A stretch of 64,000 bases of DNA from Stackebrandtia nassauensis DSM 44728 (GTDB lineage Bacteria; Actinomycetota; Actinomycetes; Mycobacteriales; Micromonosporaceae), in the NCBI RefSeq assembly GCF_000024545.1, contig NC_013947.1, positions 1,984,001 through 2,048,000 of the forward strand. The letters run 5' to 3'. How positions within the stretch are numbered: the stretch's first letter is position 1; each line of letters starts with the position of its first letter. Of this stretch, positions 43,042 through 50,842 are shown piece after piece. A program made the translations under genes and the position numbers. The notes under the pieces are model-generated. The model had not been told where the DNA came from. It worked only from the letters and a program-made list of their open reading frames with translations, and did not search any database.

Positions 43042-43791
43042 TTGGATTTGAGCGCACTTGACTTTCTCGACGTAGAAGGCCCGCTGGCCCAGCGTGGCAT
43101 CGGCGTCATCGCCCCCTTCGACCTCGCCCTGGAGCGGGAACTGTGGCGCTGGGTGCCCATGGAGGTCTCCCTCCACCTGGCGCGCACTCCCTACGAACCG
43201 GTCCCGGTCAGCATGGAGATGGCCCAGCTGGTCAGCGACTCGCGGCACATCGCCACCGCCACCCGGGACGTGCTGCACGTGGAACCCGAGGTGGTGGCGT
43301 ACCTGTGCACCTCGGGCAGCTTCGTCAACGGCGTCGACTACGAACGCTCGCTGTGCAAGGCGATCTGCGACGCCGGTGCCCCCGACGCCGTGACCACCTC
43401 GGGCGCCCTCGCCGAGGTGCTGCACCAGCTCGACGTCCGCAAGATCTCGGTGCTGACCCCCTACGACGCCGACCTGACCGGCAGGCTGCACGACTTCCTG
43501 GCCGAACTGGGCGTGGAGACCCTGTCCAGCGACCACCTCGGCCTGGGCGGCGGCATCTGGAAGGTCAGCTACCGCACCATCGCCGAGCGGATCATCGCGG
43601 CCAACCATCCCGACGCCGAGGCCGTCTTCATCTCTTGCACGAACCTGCCCACCTACGATTTGATAGAACCTCTCGAGGCCGCGCTCGGCAAACCGGTGCT
43701 CACGGCCAACCAGCTCACCATGTGGGCCTGTCTGCGGCGGATGAACCTGCCCAAGGTCGGCCCTGGTGACTGGCTGCGCGAGGTGTCCTGA
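43042..43791 (+). CDS. Asp/Glu racemase-fold enzyme, maleate isomerase/arylmalonate decarboxylase-like (paralogue 1)
   Basis: 249 aa from TTG 43042; the GGAGG at 43030-43034, 7 nt upstream, decides this start over TTG 42979, which lies inside the operator. The family contains maleate cis-trans isomerase, arylmalonate decarboxylase, hydantoin racemase and EutA; they use one or two cysteines at the cleft between two similar halves. Both are here: Cys89 in YLCTSGSF and Cys199 in FISCTNLPTYD. ALGKPVLTANQLTMW completes the family pattern. With both cysteines, isomerase or racemase chemistry is more likely than decarboxylation. It is divergent from the dehydrogenase/amidase operon. Confidence 0.82.
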   Translation: MDLSALDFLDVEGPLAQRGIGVIAPFDLALERELWRWVPMEVSLHLARTPYEPVPVSMEMAQLVSDSRHIATATRDVLHVEPEVVAYLCTSGSFVNGVDYERSLCKAICDAGAPDAVTTSGALAEVLHQLDVRKISVLTPYDADLTGRLHDFLAELGVETLSSDHLGLGGGIWKVSYRTIAERIIAANHPDAEAVFISCTNLPTYDLIEPLEAALGKPVLTANQLTMWACLRRMNLPKVGPGDWLREVS

Positions 43792-43804
43792 GATCTGCTT
43801 GTAA

Positions 43805-43818
43805 GATTGTCGACAATC
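43805..43818. promoter_or_regulatory. operator 2: GATTGTCGACAATC
   Basis: A perfect 14-bp palindrome in the 42-bp gap before the second racemase-like gene. It overlaps a possible -10 (TAAGAT, 43802-43807), though the -35 is weak. Because gntR lies in this transcription unit, the site implies autoregulation. Confidence 0.75.
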
Positions 43819-43833
43819 CAACTGGAGGATCTT

Positions 43834-44577
43834 ATGACGACCATCGGATTCGTCTACCCCGACCACGCCGCCGAGGACGACTACCCGCTCGCGGAAAAGC
43901 TGCTCGGCTCCGGCGTCCGGCTGCCGGTCGCGCACATCTACGGCACCGACCTGCACGCCATCCCGGAACTGCTCGACCTGGGCGCCCCGCACCGGCTCGC
44001 CGAGGGGGCGCGGCTGTTGGCCGAGCACCGACCCGACGCCGTCGTGTGGGCGTGCACCAGCGGCAGCTTCGTCTACGGCACCCAGGGCGCCCGCGAACAG
44101 GTCGCCGGGCTCTCGGAGGCGGCGGGCGGCATCCCGGCGTCCAGCACCTCCTTCGCCTTCACCAACGCCGCGCGGGCGATGGGACTGGGCAAGGTCGCGG
44201 TGGCCGCGAGCTATCCCGAGGACGTCGCCACGATGTTCGCCGACTTCCTGGGCGACGCCGGAATCGAGGTCGTGGCGATGTCCAACCATGACATCGCCAC
44301 CGCCGCCGAGGTCGGCAGGATGACCCCCGAAGCCGTCGCCGACCTCATCAGCTCACAGGACCAGCCGGACGCCGAGGCATTGCTGATTCCCGATACGGCG
44401 ATGCGTACTCTTGCACTGGTGAACACACTGGAGGATCGCCTCGGAAAGCCTGTGCTGACCGCGAACCAGGTGACGATCTGGGAAGGCCTTCGGCTTACCG
44501 GCGCCACCTCGACCTCGGAGACTGTGGGCAGTCTCTTCCGCATCCCGCCCGCCGAAGCCAAGGTGGGAGGCGAATGA
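43834..44577 (+). CDS. Asp/Glu racemase-fold enzyme (paralogue 2, single catalytic Cys)
   Basis: 247 aa, with GGAGG 5 nt before ATG 43834. Same fold and family as the gene before it: WACTSGSFVYG with Cys74 aligns with Cys89 there, and LGKPVLTANQVTIWEG aligns near the end. The second cysteine is replaced: LIPDTAMRTL puts Asp187 where paralogue 1 has Cys199. That rules out a two-cysteine racemase mechanism for this copy. It may act as a partner subunit, a decarboxylase-like enzyme or an isomerase of different mechanism. Its stop overlaps the gntR start (ATGA). Confidence 0.8.
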   Translation: MTTIGFVYPDHAAEDDYPLAEKLLGSGVRLPVAHIYGTDLHAIPELLDLGAPHRLAEGARLLAEHRPDAVVWACTSGSFVYGTQGAREQVAGLSEAAGGIPASSTSFAFTNAARAMGLGKVAVAASYPEDVATMFADFLGDAGIEVVAMSNHDIATAAEVGRMTPEAVADLISSQDQPDAEALLIPDTAMRTLALVNTLEDRLGKPVLTANQVTIWEGLRLTGATSTSETVGSLFRIPPAEAKVGGE

Positions 44578-45251
44578 CCATGACCTTCGCCGACCTCGAA
44601 CCGATCGACCGGGAGTCGACGGCGGGCATCATCGCCCGCCGACTGCGACAGGCGATCATGGACGGCTCCATGCCACCGGGAACCCAGCTCGGCGAGACCG
44701 AGCTGGCCGGACGCTTCAACGTCTCGCGCGGACCACTGCGCGAGGCGATGCAGCGCTTGGTGTCCGAGGGCCTGTTGCGCAGCGAACGGCACCGCGGCCT
44801 GTTCGTCATCGACCTCGAACCCGGCGACGTCCGCGACGTCTACACCGCGCGCTGGGCGATCGAACGCGCCGCCGTCATCGAGATCATGGCGGGCGACCGC
44901 GAGGCCACCGCCGCGCTGCTCGACGAGACGGTCGCGGCCATGGCCATGGCCGCCGACCACAACAACCCGACGGCACTGTCCGACGCGGACCTGCGCTTCC
45001 ACGAGGTCCTCATCGGAGCCTCGGGATGCAAACGGCTGGTTCGAATGGCACGCACCCTGCTCATCGAGACCCGGATGTGCCTGACGCTGTTGCAGACCAC
45101 CTACCGGCGCGTGGACGAACGCGTCGACGAGCACAACCAGATCATCAAGGCCATCCGGCGCGGCGACACCCCCACCGTGCTGAAACTGCTGGAGAACCAC
45201 ATGGAGGACGCCGTCCAGCGCCTGGCGCCGGGTACCACCCTGCACCCCTGA
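44574..45251 (+). CDS. GntR-family regulator (FadR/FCD subfamily)
   Basis: 225 aa. The N-terminal winged helix-turn-helix (about 15-80) contains IIARRLRQAIMDG and LGETELAGRFNVSRGPLREAM, with LVSEGLLRSERHRGLFV after it. The C-terminal all-helical FCD ligand-binding domain has the metal/acid-binding positions in DADLRFHEVLIGASG and the His in LLENHMEDAVQ. Such proteins usually repress and are released by a small acid. Position in the middle of the module, coupled to paralogue 2, and three identical palindromes in the surrounding promoters support it as the local regulator. Confidence 0.9.
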   Translation: MTMTFADLEPIDRESTAGIIARRLRQAIMDGSMPPGTQLGETELAGRFNVSRGPLREAMQRLVSEGLLRSERHRGLFVIDLEPGDVRDVYTARWAIERAAVIEIMAGDREATAALLDETVAAMAMAADHNNPTALSDADLRFHEVLIGASGCKRLVRMARTLLIETRMCLTLLQTTYRRVDERVDEHNQIIKAIRRGDTPTVLKLLENHMEDAVQRLAPGTTLHP

Positions 45252-45272
45252 CGACGCCCTCCACGTGGACGT

Positions 45273-46331
45273 TCAGCCGAGCGCGGCCGCGATCTCCGAA
45301 CCCAGTTCGGACGTGGTCGCCGAACCCCCGAGGTCGGGGGTGACCACGGCCCGCTCGGCCAACACGTCGGAAACCGCCGTCTCCACCGTGCGCGCCGCGT
45401 CGCGCTCGCCGAGGTGTTCGAGCATCATCGCCCCGGCCAGCACCTGGGCCACCGGATTGGCGATGCCCTTGCCCGCGATGTCGGGCGCGCTGCCGTGCAC
45501 CGCCTCGAACATGGACGGATACTCGCCGGGCGGGTTGATGTTGCCCGAGGGCGCCATCCCCAGACCGCCGGTCACCGCGGCGGCCAGGTCGGAGAGTATG
45601 TCGCCGAACAGGTTCGAGCCGACCACCACGTCGAGGCGGTCGGGCTGCTGCACCATCCGGGCCGCCAGAGCATCCACATGGCACTGTTCGCTGTGGATGT
45701 CGGGGTACTCGGCGGCGACCTCGGCGAAGATCTCGTCCCAGTAGGGCATCGAGTGGACCAGACCGTTCGACTTCGTCGCCGAACACACCCGGCCCGAGCG
45801 GGAACCGGCCACCTGGAACGCATAGCGGATGATCCGCTCCACACCGACCCGCGTGAACACCGACTCCTGCAACACGAACTCGTCGGGACGGCCGGTGTTG
45901 TGGCGACCGCCGATAGTGGAGTACTCGCCCTCGGAGTTCTCCCGCACGATCACCATCTCCAGCTCCTCGGCGGAGCGGCCGGCCAGCGCGCTGGTCACGC
46001 CCGGCAGCAGTCGCACCGGCCGCAGGTTCACGTACTGCGAGAACGCCCGCCGCACCGGGATCAGAAGGCCCCACAGCGAAACGTGGTCGGGCACGCCGGG
46101 GAACCCGACCGCGCCCAGGAAGATGCCGTCGAAGGCCGACAGCCGCTCGACGCCGTCTTCGGGCATCATCGCGCCGGTGCGGGCGTAGCGCTCGCAGCTC
46201 CAGTCGAACTCGGTCCACTCCAGAGTGAACCCGTGCCGCTGTCCGGCCCGGTCCAGTACCTTGCGGGCCTCGACGGTGACGTCGACGCCGATCCCGTCGC
46301 CGGGGATGCTCGCGATCCTGTGCGTCCTCAC
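45273..46331 (-). CDS. tartrate/D-malate dehydrogenase-type decarboxylating dehydrogenase
   Basis: 352 aa from GTG 46331, which overlaps the TGA stop of the aldehyde dehydrogenase by 4 bp. It belongs to the isocitrate/isopropylmalate dehydrogenase family. SLWGLLIPVRRAFSQYVNLR is diagnostic for the tartrate/D-malate branch (TtuC/DmlA); VIVRENSEGEYS, SATKSNGLVHSMPYWDEIF and VGSNLFGDILSDLAA carry the substrate and metal residues. It would oxidise and decarboxylate D-malate, tartrate or a relative with NAD and a divalent metal. Second gene after the aldehyde dehydrogenase, convergent with gntR. Confidence 0.85.
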   Translation of the reverse strand: MRTHRIASIPGDGIGVDVTVEARKVLDRAGQRHGFTLEWTEFDWSCERYARTGAMMPEDGVERLSAFDGIFLGAVGFPGVPDHVSLWGLLIPVRRAFSQYVNLRPVRLLPGVTSALAGRSAEELEMVIVRENSEGEYSTIGGRHNTGRPDEFVLQESVFTRVGVERIIRYAFQVAGSRSGRVCSATKSNGLVHSMPYWDEIFAEVAAEYPDIHSEQCHVDALAARMVQQPDRLDVVVGSNLFGDILSDLAAAVTGGLGMAPSGNINPPGEYPSMFEAVHGSAPDIAGKGIANPVAQVLAGAMMLEHLGERDAARTVETAVSDVLAERAVVTPDLGGSATTSELGSEIAAALG

Positions 46332-47785
46332 AGGGCTACCGCGATGTACTTGGTCTCCAGGAACTCCTCGATGCCGACGGTGCCGCCCTCGCGGCCCAGC
46401 CCCGACTGCTTGACGCCGCCGAAGGGCGCGGCCGGGTTGGACACGATGCCCTGGTTCAGGCCGATCATCCCGGCCTCCAGCCGCTCCGCGACCCGCAGCG
46501 CCCGCTTGACGTCGCTGGTGTAGAGGTAGCTGACGAGGCCGTACTCGGTGTCGTTGGCGAGTTCGAGCGCCTCGTCCTCGGTGTCGAACACCGAGATCGG
46601 GGCCACCGGGCCGAAGATCTCCTCGTTGGCCATCCGGGCGTCGGTGGGCACGTCGGCCAGCACCGTCGGCTGGTAGAAGTTGCCGGGGCCCTCCACGACG
46701 GAACCGCCGGTCAGCACCCGGGCGCCGCGCTGCTTGGCGTCGTCGACCAGGCCGCTGACCTTCGTCACGGCCGCCTCGTCGATCAGCGGGCCGACGATGA
46801 CGCCGTCCTCGGTGCCGCGCCCGATCGGTTGCGCGGCCATGCGTTCGGTCATGCGGCGGGCGAACTCCTCGGCCACGCCGCGCTGCACGTAGAACCGGTT
46901 GGCCGCGGTGCACGCCTCGCCGATGTTGCGCATCTTGGCCTGCATCGCGCCGTCGACGGCCGCGTCGAGGTCGGCGTCTTCGAAGACCAGGAACGGGGCG
47001 TTGCCGCCCAGCTCCATCGAGGTGTTGACCACCTTCTCGGCGCACTGTTCCAGCAGTTTGCGTCCCACGGCGGTGGAGCCGGTGAACGACAGCTTCCGGG
47101 CCCGGCCGTCGCGGATCAGCGGTTCCATGACGCCGCCGGAGTTGGTCGTGGTGAGCACGTTGAGGACGCCTTCGGGCAGTCCGGCGTCGGCGAGGATCTG
47201 GGCCAGCGCGAGCATGGACAGCGGGGTCTGCGCGGCGGGTTTGATCACCATGGTGCAGCCGGCGGCCACGGCGGGGCCGATCTTGCGGGTGCCCATGGCC
47301 ATGGGGAAGTTCCACGGGGTGATCAGCAGCGCGGGGCCGACGGGCTGCTTGGCGACCAGGAACCGGCCGGTGCCGTTGGGGGCGGTGGCGTAGCCGCCGT
47401 CGATGCGCACGGCCTCCTCGGCGAACCAACGGAAGAACTCGGCGGCGTAGGCGATCTCGCCGCGCGCCTCGGCCAGCGGCTTGCCCATCTCCAGGGTCAT
47501 CAGCAGCGCGAGCTCGTCGACCCGGGCCATCAGCTGTTCATAGGCGCGGCGCAGGATCTCGCCGCGTTCCCGGGGCGGGTGGTTCGCCCAGGACTTCTGG
47601 GCGGCGACCGCCGCGTCCAGGGCCGCGACACCGTCGGCGGGGGAGGCGTCGGCGACCTGACACAGCACCTCGCCGGTGGCGGGGTCGCGCACCTCGAAGG
47701 TCTTGCCGCCGGTGGCGCCGGTCCACTTGCCGCCGATGAACAGCTCCTTGGCGACGGACGCGACGACGCTGGTTTCACTTGGCAT
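46328..47785 (-). CDS. succinate-semialdehyde dehydrogenase-type aldehyde dehydrogenase
   Basis: 485 aa; AAGGAG lies 9 nt before ATG 47785. Full-length ALDH with PWNFPMAMGTRKIGPA (cofactor), the general base Glu258 in SMELGGNAPF and the catalytic Cys292 in GEACTAANRF. The sequence is nearest to GabD-type enzymes, which turn succinate semialdehyde into succinate. Operator 3 lies 66 bp upstream in the shared spacer with the aminotransferase gene. Together the pair matches a GabT/GabD-like route, though malonate- or other semialdehydes are possible. Confidence 0.87.
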   Translation of the reverse strand: MPSETSVVASVAKELFIGGKWTGATGGKTFEVRDPATGEVLCQVADASPADGVAALDAAVAAQKSWANHPPRERGEILRRAYEQLMARVDELALLMTLEMGKPLAEARGEIAYAAEFFRWFAEEAVRIDGGYATAPNGTGRFLVAKQPVGPALLITPWNFPMAMGTRKIGPAVAAGCTMVIKPAAQTPLSMLALAQILADAGLPEGVLNVLTTTNSGGVMEPLIRDGRARKLSFTGSTAVGRKLLEQCAEKVVNTSMELGGNAPFLVFEDADLDAAVDGAMQAKMRNIGEACTAANRFYVQRGVAEEFARRMTERMAAQPIGRGTEDGVIVGPLIDEAAVTKVSGLVDDAKQRGARVLTGGSVVEGPGNFYQPTVLADVPTDARMANEEIFGPVAPISVFDTEDEALELANDTEYGLVSYLYTSDVKRALRVAERLEAGMIGLNQGIVSNPAAPFGGVKQSGLGREGGTVGIEEFLETKYIAVAL

Positions 47786-47850
47786 CGGATCTCACTCCTT
47801 GATCGCTTGCGGTCAGCGTGCCACGGTTGCCTCGTGGCCCGGCTGCGTAG

Positions 47851-47864
47851 TATTGTCAACAATC
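47851..47864. promoter_or_regulatory. operator 3: TATTGTCAACAATC
   Basis: Same palindrome as operators 1 and 2 with one changed outer base. It lies in the 144-bp spacer between the divergent aldehyde dehydrogenase (47785) and aminotransferase (47930) genes. An extra half-site ACAATC follows at 47866-47871. A -10-like TAGTAT (47848-47853) overlaps the left arm, so repression by steric block is plausible. Confidence 0.72.
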
Positions 47865-47929
47865 TACAATCCGAGCCTACCTGGCTCATATTCGTACGAA
47901 GTCCCGGCATCAGTTAGGAGCACACCACC

Positions 47930-49183
47930 ATGGCTCAGCTCTCCCCACTGCTCAAACAGGCAACTCCGGTCGTCGTCGATCACGGCGAGGGCGTGTACCT
48001 CTTCGACTCCGACGGGCGCCGCTACCTGGACTTCACCGCGGGGATCGGTGTGACCAGCACCGGCCACTGCCACCCCAAGGTAGTGCAGGCGGCGCAGGAA
48101 CAGGTCGGCAAGCTGATCCACGGCCAGTACACCACGGTCATGCACCAGCCGATGCTCGAACTGACCAGGCGTCTGGGCGAGGTGCTCCCGCCCGGACTCG
48201 ACTCGCTGTTCTACTCCAACTCCGGCAGCGAGGCCGTCGAGGCCGCGCTGCGACTGAGCCGCCAGGCCACCGGCAGGCCCAACGTCGTGGTCTTCCATGG
48301 CGGCTTCCACGGCCGCACCGTCGCGGCCTCGACCATGACCACCTCGGGCACCCGGTTCAGCGCGGGCTTCTCGCCGCTGATGTCGGGCGTGCACGTCGCG
48401 CCGTTCCCCAACGCCTACCGCTACGGCTGGGACGAGCGCACCGCCACCGAGTTCGCGCTGCGGGAACTGGACTACCTGTTCGCCACGCTCAGCGCGCCCA
48501 ACGAGACCGCCGCGTTCTTCATCGAGCCGGTGCTGGGCGAGGGCGGCTACGTCCCGGCCAACACCGCGTTCCTGCAGGGCCTGCGCGAACGCGCCGACGA
48601 GCACGGCATCCTGCTGGTGATCGACGAGATCCAGACCGGCTTCGGCCGCACCGGCAAGTTCTGGGGCCACGACCACTTCGACGTCCGCCCCGACATCGTC
48701 CTGATCGCCAAGGGCCTGGCCTCCGGCTTCCCGATCTCGGGCATCGCCGCGTCCAAGGAACTCATGTCCAAGGCGTGGCCGGGTTCGCAGGGCGGCACCT
48801 ACGGCGGCAACGCGGTGGCCTGCGCCGCCGCCCTGGCCACTTTGGAGGTCATCCAGGAGGAGGGTCTGGTCGACAACGCCGCCGCCCGCGGGCTCCAGCT
48901 GCTGGAGGGCGCCCGCCAGATCGGCGACAAGACCCCGGCCATCGGCGACGTGCGCGGGCTGGGCCTGCTGGTCGGCTCGGAGTTCACCACCCCCGACGGC
49001 AAGCCGGACACCGCCACCGCCCAGGCCGCGCAGAAGGAGGCCGCCGCGCGCGGCCTGCTGATGCTCACCTGCGGCGCCCACATGAACGTCGTGCGTATGA
49101 TCCCGGCGCTGGTCGTCAACTCCGAACAGATCGACGAGGCGCTGGGCATCTGGGCCGACGTCGTCGCCGACGTCGCCAAATAG
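47930..49183 (+). CDS. class III aminotransferase (4-aminobutyrate aminotransferase-like)
   Basis: 417 aa; TTAGGAG is 8 nt before ATG 47930. A fold-type I PLP enzyme: SNSGSEAVEAALRLSRQ, HGGFHGRT, the Asp of VIDEIQTGFGRTG, and Lys261 in LIAKGLASGFPI for the Schiff base. The best family match is GABA/omega-amino acid aminotransferase. It would convert an omega-amino acid to a semialdehyde, which the divergent aldehyde dehydrogenase could oxidise. The shared operator region supports joint control. Confidence 0.87.
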   Translation: MAQLSPLLKQATPVVVDHGEGVYLFDSDGRRYLDFTAGIGVTSTGHCHPKVVQAAQEQVGKLIHGQYTTVMHQPMLELTRRLGEVLPPGLDSLFYSNSGSEAVEAALRLSRQATGRPNVVVFHGGFHGRTVAASTMTTSGTRFSAGFSPLMSGVHVAPFPNAYRYGWDERTATEFALRELDYLFATLSAPNETAAFFIEPVLGEGGYVPANTAFLQGLRERADEHGILLVIDEIQTGFGRTGKFWGHDHFDVRPDIVLIAKGLASGFPISGIAASKELMSKAWPGSQGGTYGGNAVACAAALATLEVIQEEGLVDNAAARGLQLLEGARQIGDKTPAIGDVRGLGLLVGSEFTTPDGKPDTATAQAAQKEAAARGLLMLTCGAHMNVVRMIPALVVNSEQIDEALGIWADVVADVAK

Positions 49184-49195
49184 GAAGGCTCCACC

Positions 49196-49696
49196 ATGGC
49201 TCGTTACATCACCATCAGCCTGGACAAGCGGGGTGTCTCCTGCCGGGCCGTACTGCTGGACGCCGAGGCGCCCCGCACCTGCAAGGCGGTGTGGAACGCG
49301 TTGCCGCAGAGCGGCTCGGCGTACCACGCCAAGTACGCCCGCAACGAGGTCTACACGCTGGTGCCGCCGTTCGCCGAGCCCAAGCCGGGCCGGGAGAACC
49401 CGACGGTGACCCCGATCCCCGGCGACGTGTGCTACTTCGGCTTCGAGGCGTGGGAGATCGGCAACCCCGCCTACGGCTACGACGACGACAGCGAGGCGCA
49501 CAGCGACCAGGGCGCCACCGACCTGGCGATCTTCTACGGCCGCAACAACCTGCTGATCAACGGCGACGCGGGCTGGGTGCCCGGCAACGTGTTCGCCACC
49601 ATCGTGGAGGGCCTGCCGGAGATGGCCGCCGCCGCCCAGGATCTGTGGCTGCGGGGCGTCGAGGGCGAGACGCTGTCCTTCTCCCGATCGGAGTGA
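49196..49696 (+). CDS. DUF3830 family protein (cyclophilin-like fold)
   Basis: 166 aa starting 12 bp after the aminotransferase, with AGGAAG upstream. The motif content (RAVLLDAEAPRTCKAVWNALP, YARNEVYTLVPPF, IPGDVCYFGFE, TDLAIFYGRNN) places it in the small DUF3830 family, which has a cyclophilin-like beta-barrel. No catalytic residues are known to me. Family members commonly sit in catabolic operons with racemase-fold and amidase genes, as here, so it probably contributes to the same pathway, perhaps in substrate binding or as a small hydrolase/isomerase. That role is inference. Confidence 0.75.
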   Translation: MARYITISLDKRGVSCRAVLLDAEAPRTCKAVWNALPQSGSAYHAKYARNEVYTLVPPFAEPKPGRENPTVTPIPGDVCYFGFEAWEIGNPAYGYDDDSEAHSDQGATDLAIFYGRNNLLINGDAGWVPGNVFATIVEGLPEMAAAAQDLWLRGVEGETLSFSRSE

Positions 49697-49707
49697 CCGA
49701 AGCGACG

Positions 49708-49744
49708 CGAGCCGTCCGTCTCCCACCCGGGGGCGGACGGCTCG
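49708..49744. terminator. terminator hairpin after the aminotransferase-DUF3830 operon
   Basis: 11-bp perfect stem, CGAGCCGTCCG and CGGACGGCTCG, with a 15-nt loop, starting 11 bp after the DUF3830 stop codon. Confidence 0.75.
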
Positions 49745-49827
49745 CCGTCCATTCGCGAGTGTCGTCGGGCCGTTCCGGGTATTGTTCGGCCCAATATGGA
49801 GTATCTATAACGCGGCTTCAACGTGGG

Positions 49828-49897
49828 TTGACGGTGGCGTGTGACGGGGACTACGATCCTCAAATTCGTGCACTTCGTTAAACATTCGTGACCGAAT
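49828..49897 (+). promoter_or_regulatory. glpFK promoter with operator-like repeats
   Basis: TTGACG (49828-49833) lies 18 bp from TACGAT (49852-49857), giving a start point near 49864 and a leader of about 124 nt. Immediately downstream are three TTCGT elements (49865, 49874, 49885) and the inverted repeat ATTCG-TGAC-CGAAT (49884-49897). Their position at the start point suits a repressor of the glycerol genes; no regulator gene is present in the window. Confidence 0.6.
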
Positions 49898-49987
49898 ACC
49901 ACCCCTCAGCAGTATGGTCGTGCCTACAAGTCCACTGGTGAGTGGTGGCCAAAACTGCCCAAATTTCAATGTGGAAAGTAGGCGGAA

Positions 49988-50755
49988 ATGTCCGACTATA
50001 TTGCCGAGGTCATCGGCACCATGATCCTGATCCTGCTGGGGAACGGGGTCGTGGCTGGGGTCGTGCTCACCAAGTCCAAGGCCAAGGACGCCGGCTGGGT
50101 CGTCATCACCTTCGCCTGGGGTCTGGCGGTCGCCATGGCGGTCTACGCCGTGGGCCGCATCAGCGGCGCGCACCTCAACCCCGCGGTCACGATCGCCATG
50201 GCGGCCGGTGGCGACGCGAAGTTCGGATGGGAACTGGTGCCCGGCTACATCGCCGCGCAGATGATCGGCGCGATCATCGGCCAGACCCTGGTGTTCCTGG
50301 CCTACTACAAGCACTGGGGCGCCACCGACGACGCGGGCGCGAAGCTCGCCGCGCACAGCACCTCACCAGCCATCCCCAGCAAGGTCTGGAACTCCGTCAC
50401 CGAGGTCATCGGCACCTTCATGCTGGTCTTCGGCATCCTGGCCATCGGCGCCAACGGCAAGGCGCTGGGAAGCAACGTCGACCTCCAGACCGCCTTCGGC
50501 ACCGGCTTCGCGCCGCTGCTGGTCGGTCTGCTGGTGGTCGTCATCGGCATGTCCCTGGGCGGCCCCACCGGCTACGCCATCAACCCCGCCCGCGACCTCG
50601 GCCCCCGTATCGCCCACCAGATCCTGCCCATCGCGGGCAAGGGAAGTTCGGAGTGGTCGTACGCCTGGGTGCCGGTGGCCGCCCCGATCGTCGGCGGTCT
50701 GCTCGCCACCGGGCTGTGGACGCTGCTGGGCAACCTCAAGGAATTCACTCCGTAA
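49988..50755 (+). CDS. glpF: glycerol uptake facilitator (aquaglyceroporin)
   Basis: 255 aa with a ribosome site GGCGGAA directly before ATG. Six hydrophobic segments and two half-helices carry the paired NPA boxes: SGAHLNPAVT and GYAINPARDLGPR. The Asp after the second NPAR marks glycerol-conducting members (GlpF) rather than pure water channels. The channel lets glycerol diffuse into the cell, where the kinase encoded next traps it as glycerol 3-phosphate. A hairpin separates the two genes. Confidence 0.93.
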   Translation: MSDYIAEVIGTMILILLGNGVVAGVVLTKSKAKDAGWVVITFAWGLAVAMAVYAVGRISGAHLNPAVTIAMAAGGDAKFGWELVPGYIAAQMIGAIIGQTLVFLAYYKHWGATDDAGAKLAAHSTSPAIPSKVWNSVTEVIGTFMLVFGILAIGANGKALGSNVDLQTAFGTGFAPLLVGLLVVVIGMSLGGPTGYAINPARDLGPRIAHQILPIAGKGSSEWSYAWVPVAAPIVGGLLATGLWTLLGNLKEFTP

Positions 50756-50760
50756 CCGTC

Positions 50761-50799
50761 CGCATTGGCGCCGTCCACCCCACCGGCGGCGCCAATGCG
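50761..50799 (+). terminator. intercistronic hairpin between glpF and glpK
   Basis: A 13-bp perfect stem, CGCATTGGCGCCG and CGGCGCCAATGCG, with a 13-nt loop, beginning 5 nt after the glpF stop. It resembles a terminator but lies inside an evident operon, so it may act as a partial terminator or an mRNA-stability element that sets the glpF:glpK ratio. Confidence 0.65.
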
Positions 50800-50842
50800 C
50801 CACACTGACACCGCATTCGTTGAAGAAAGCTGGAGATTCAAC

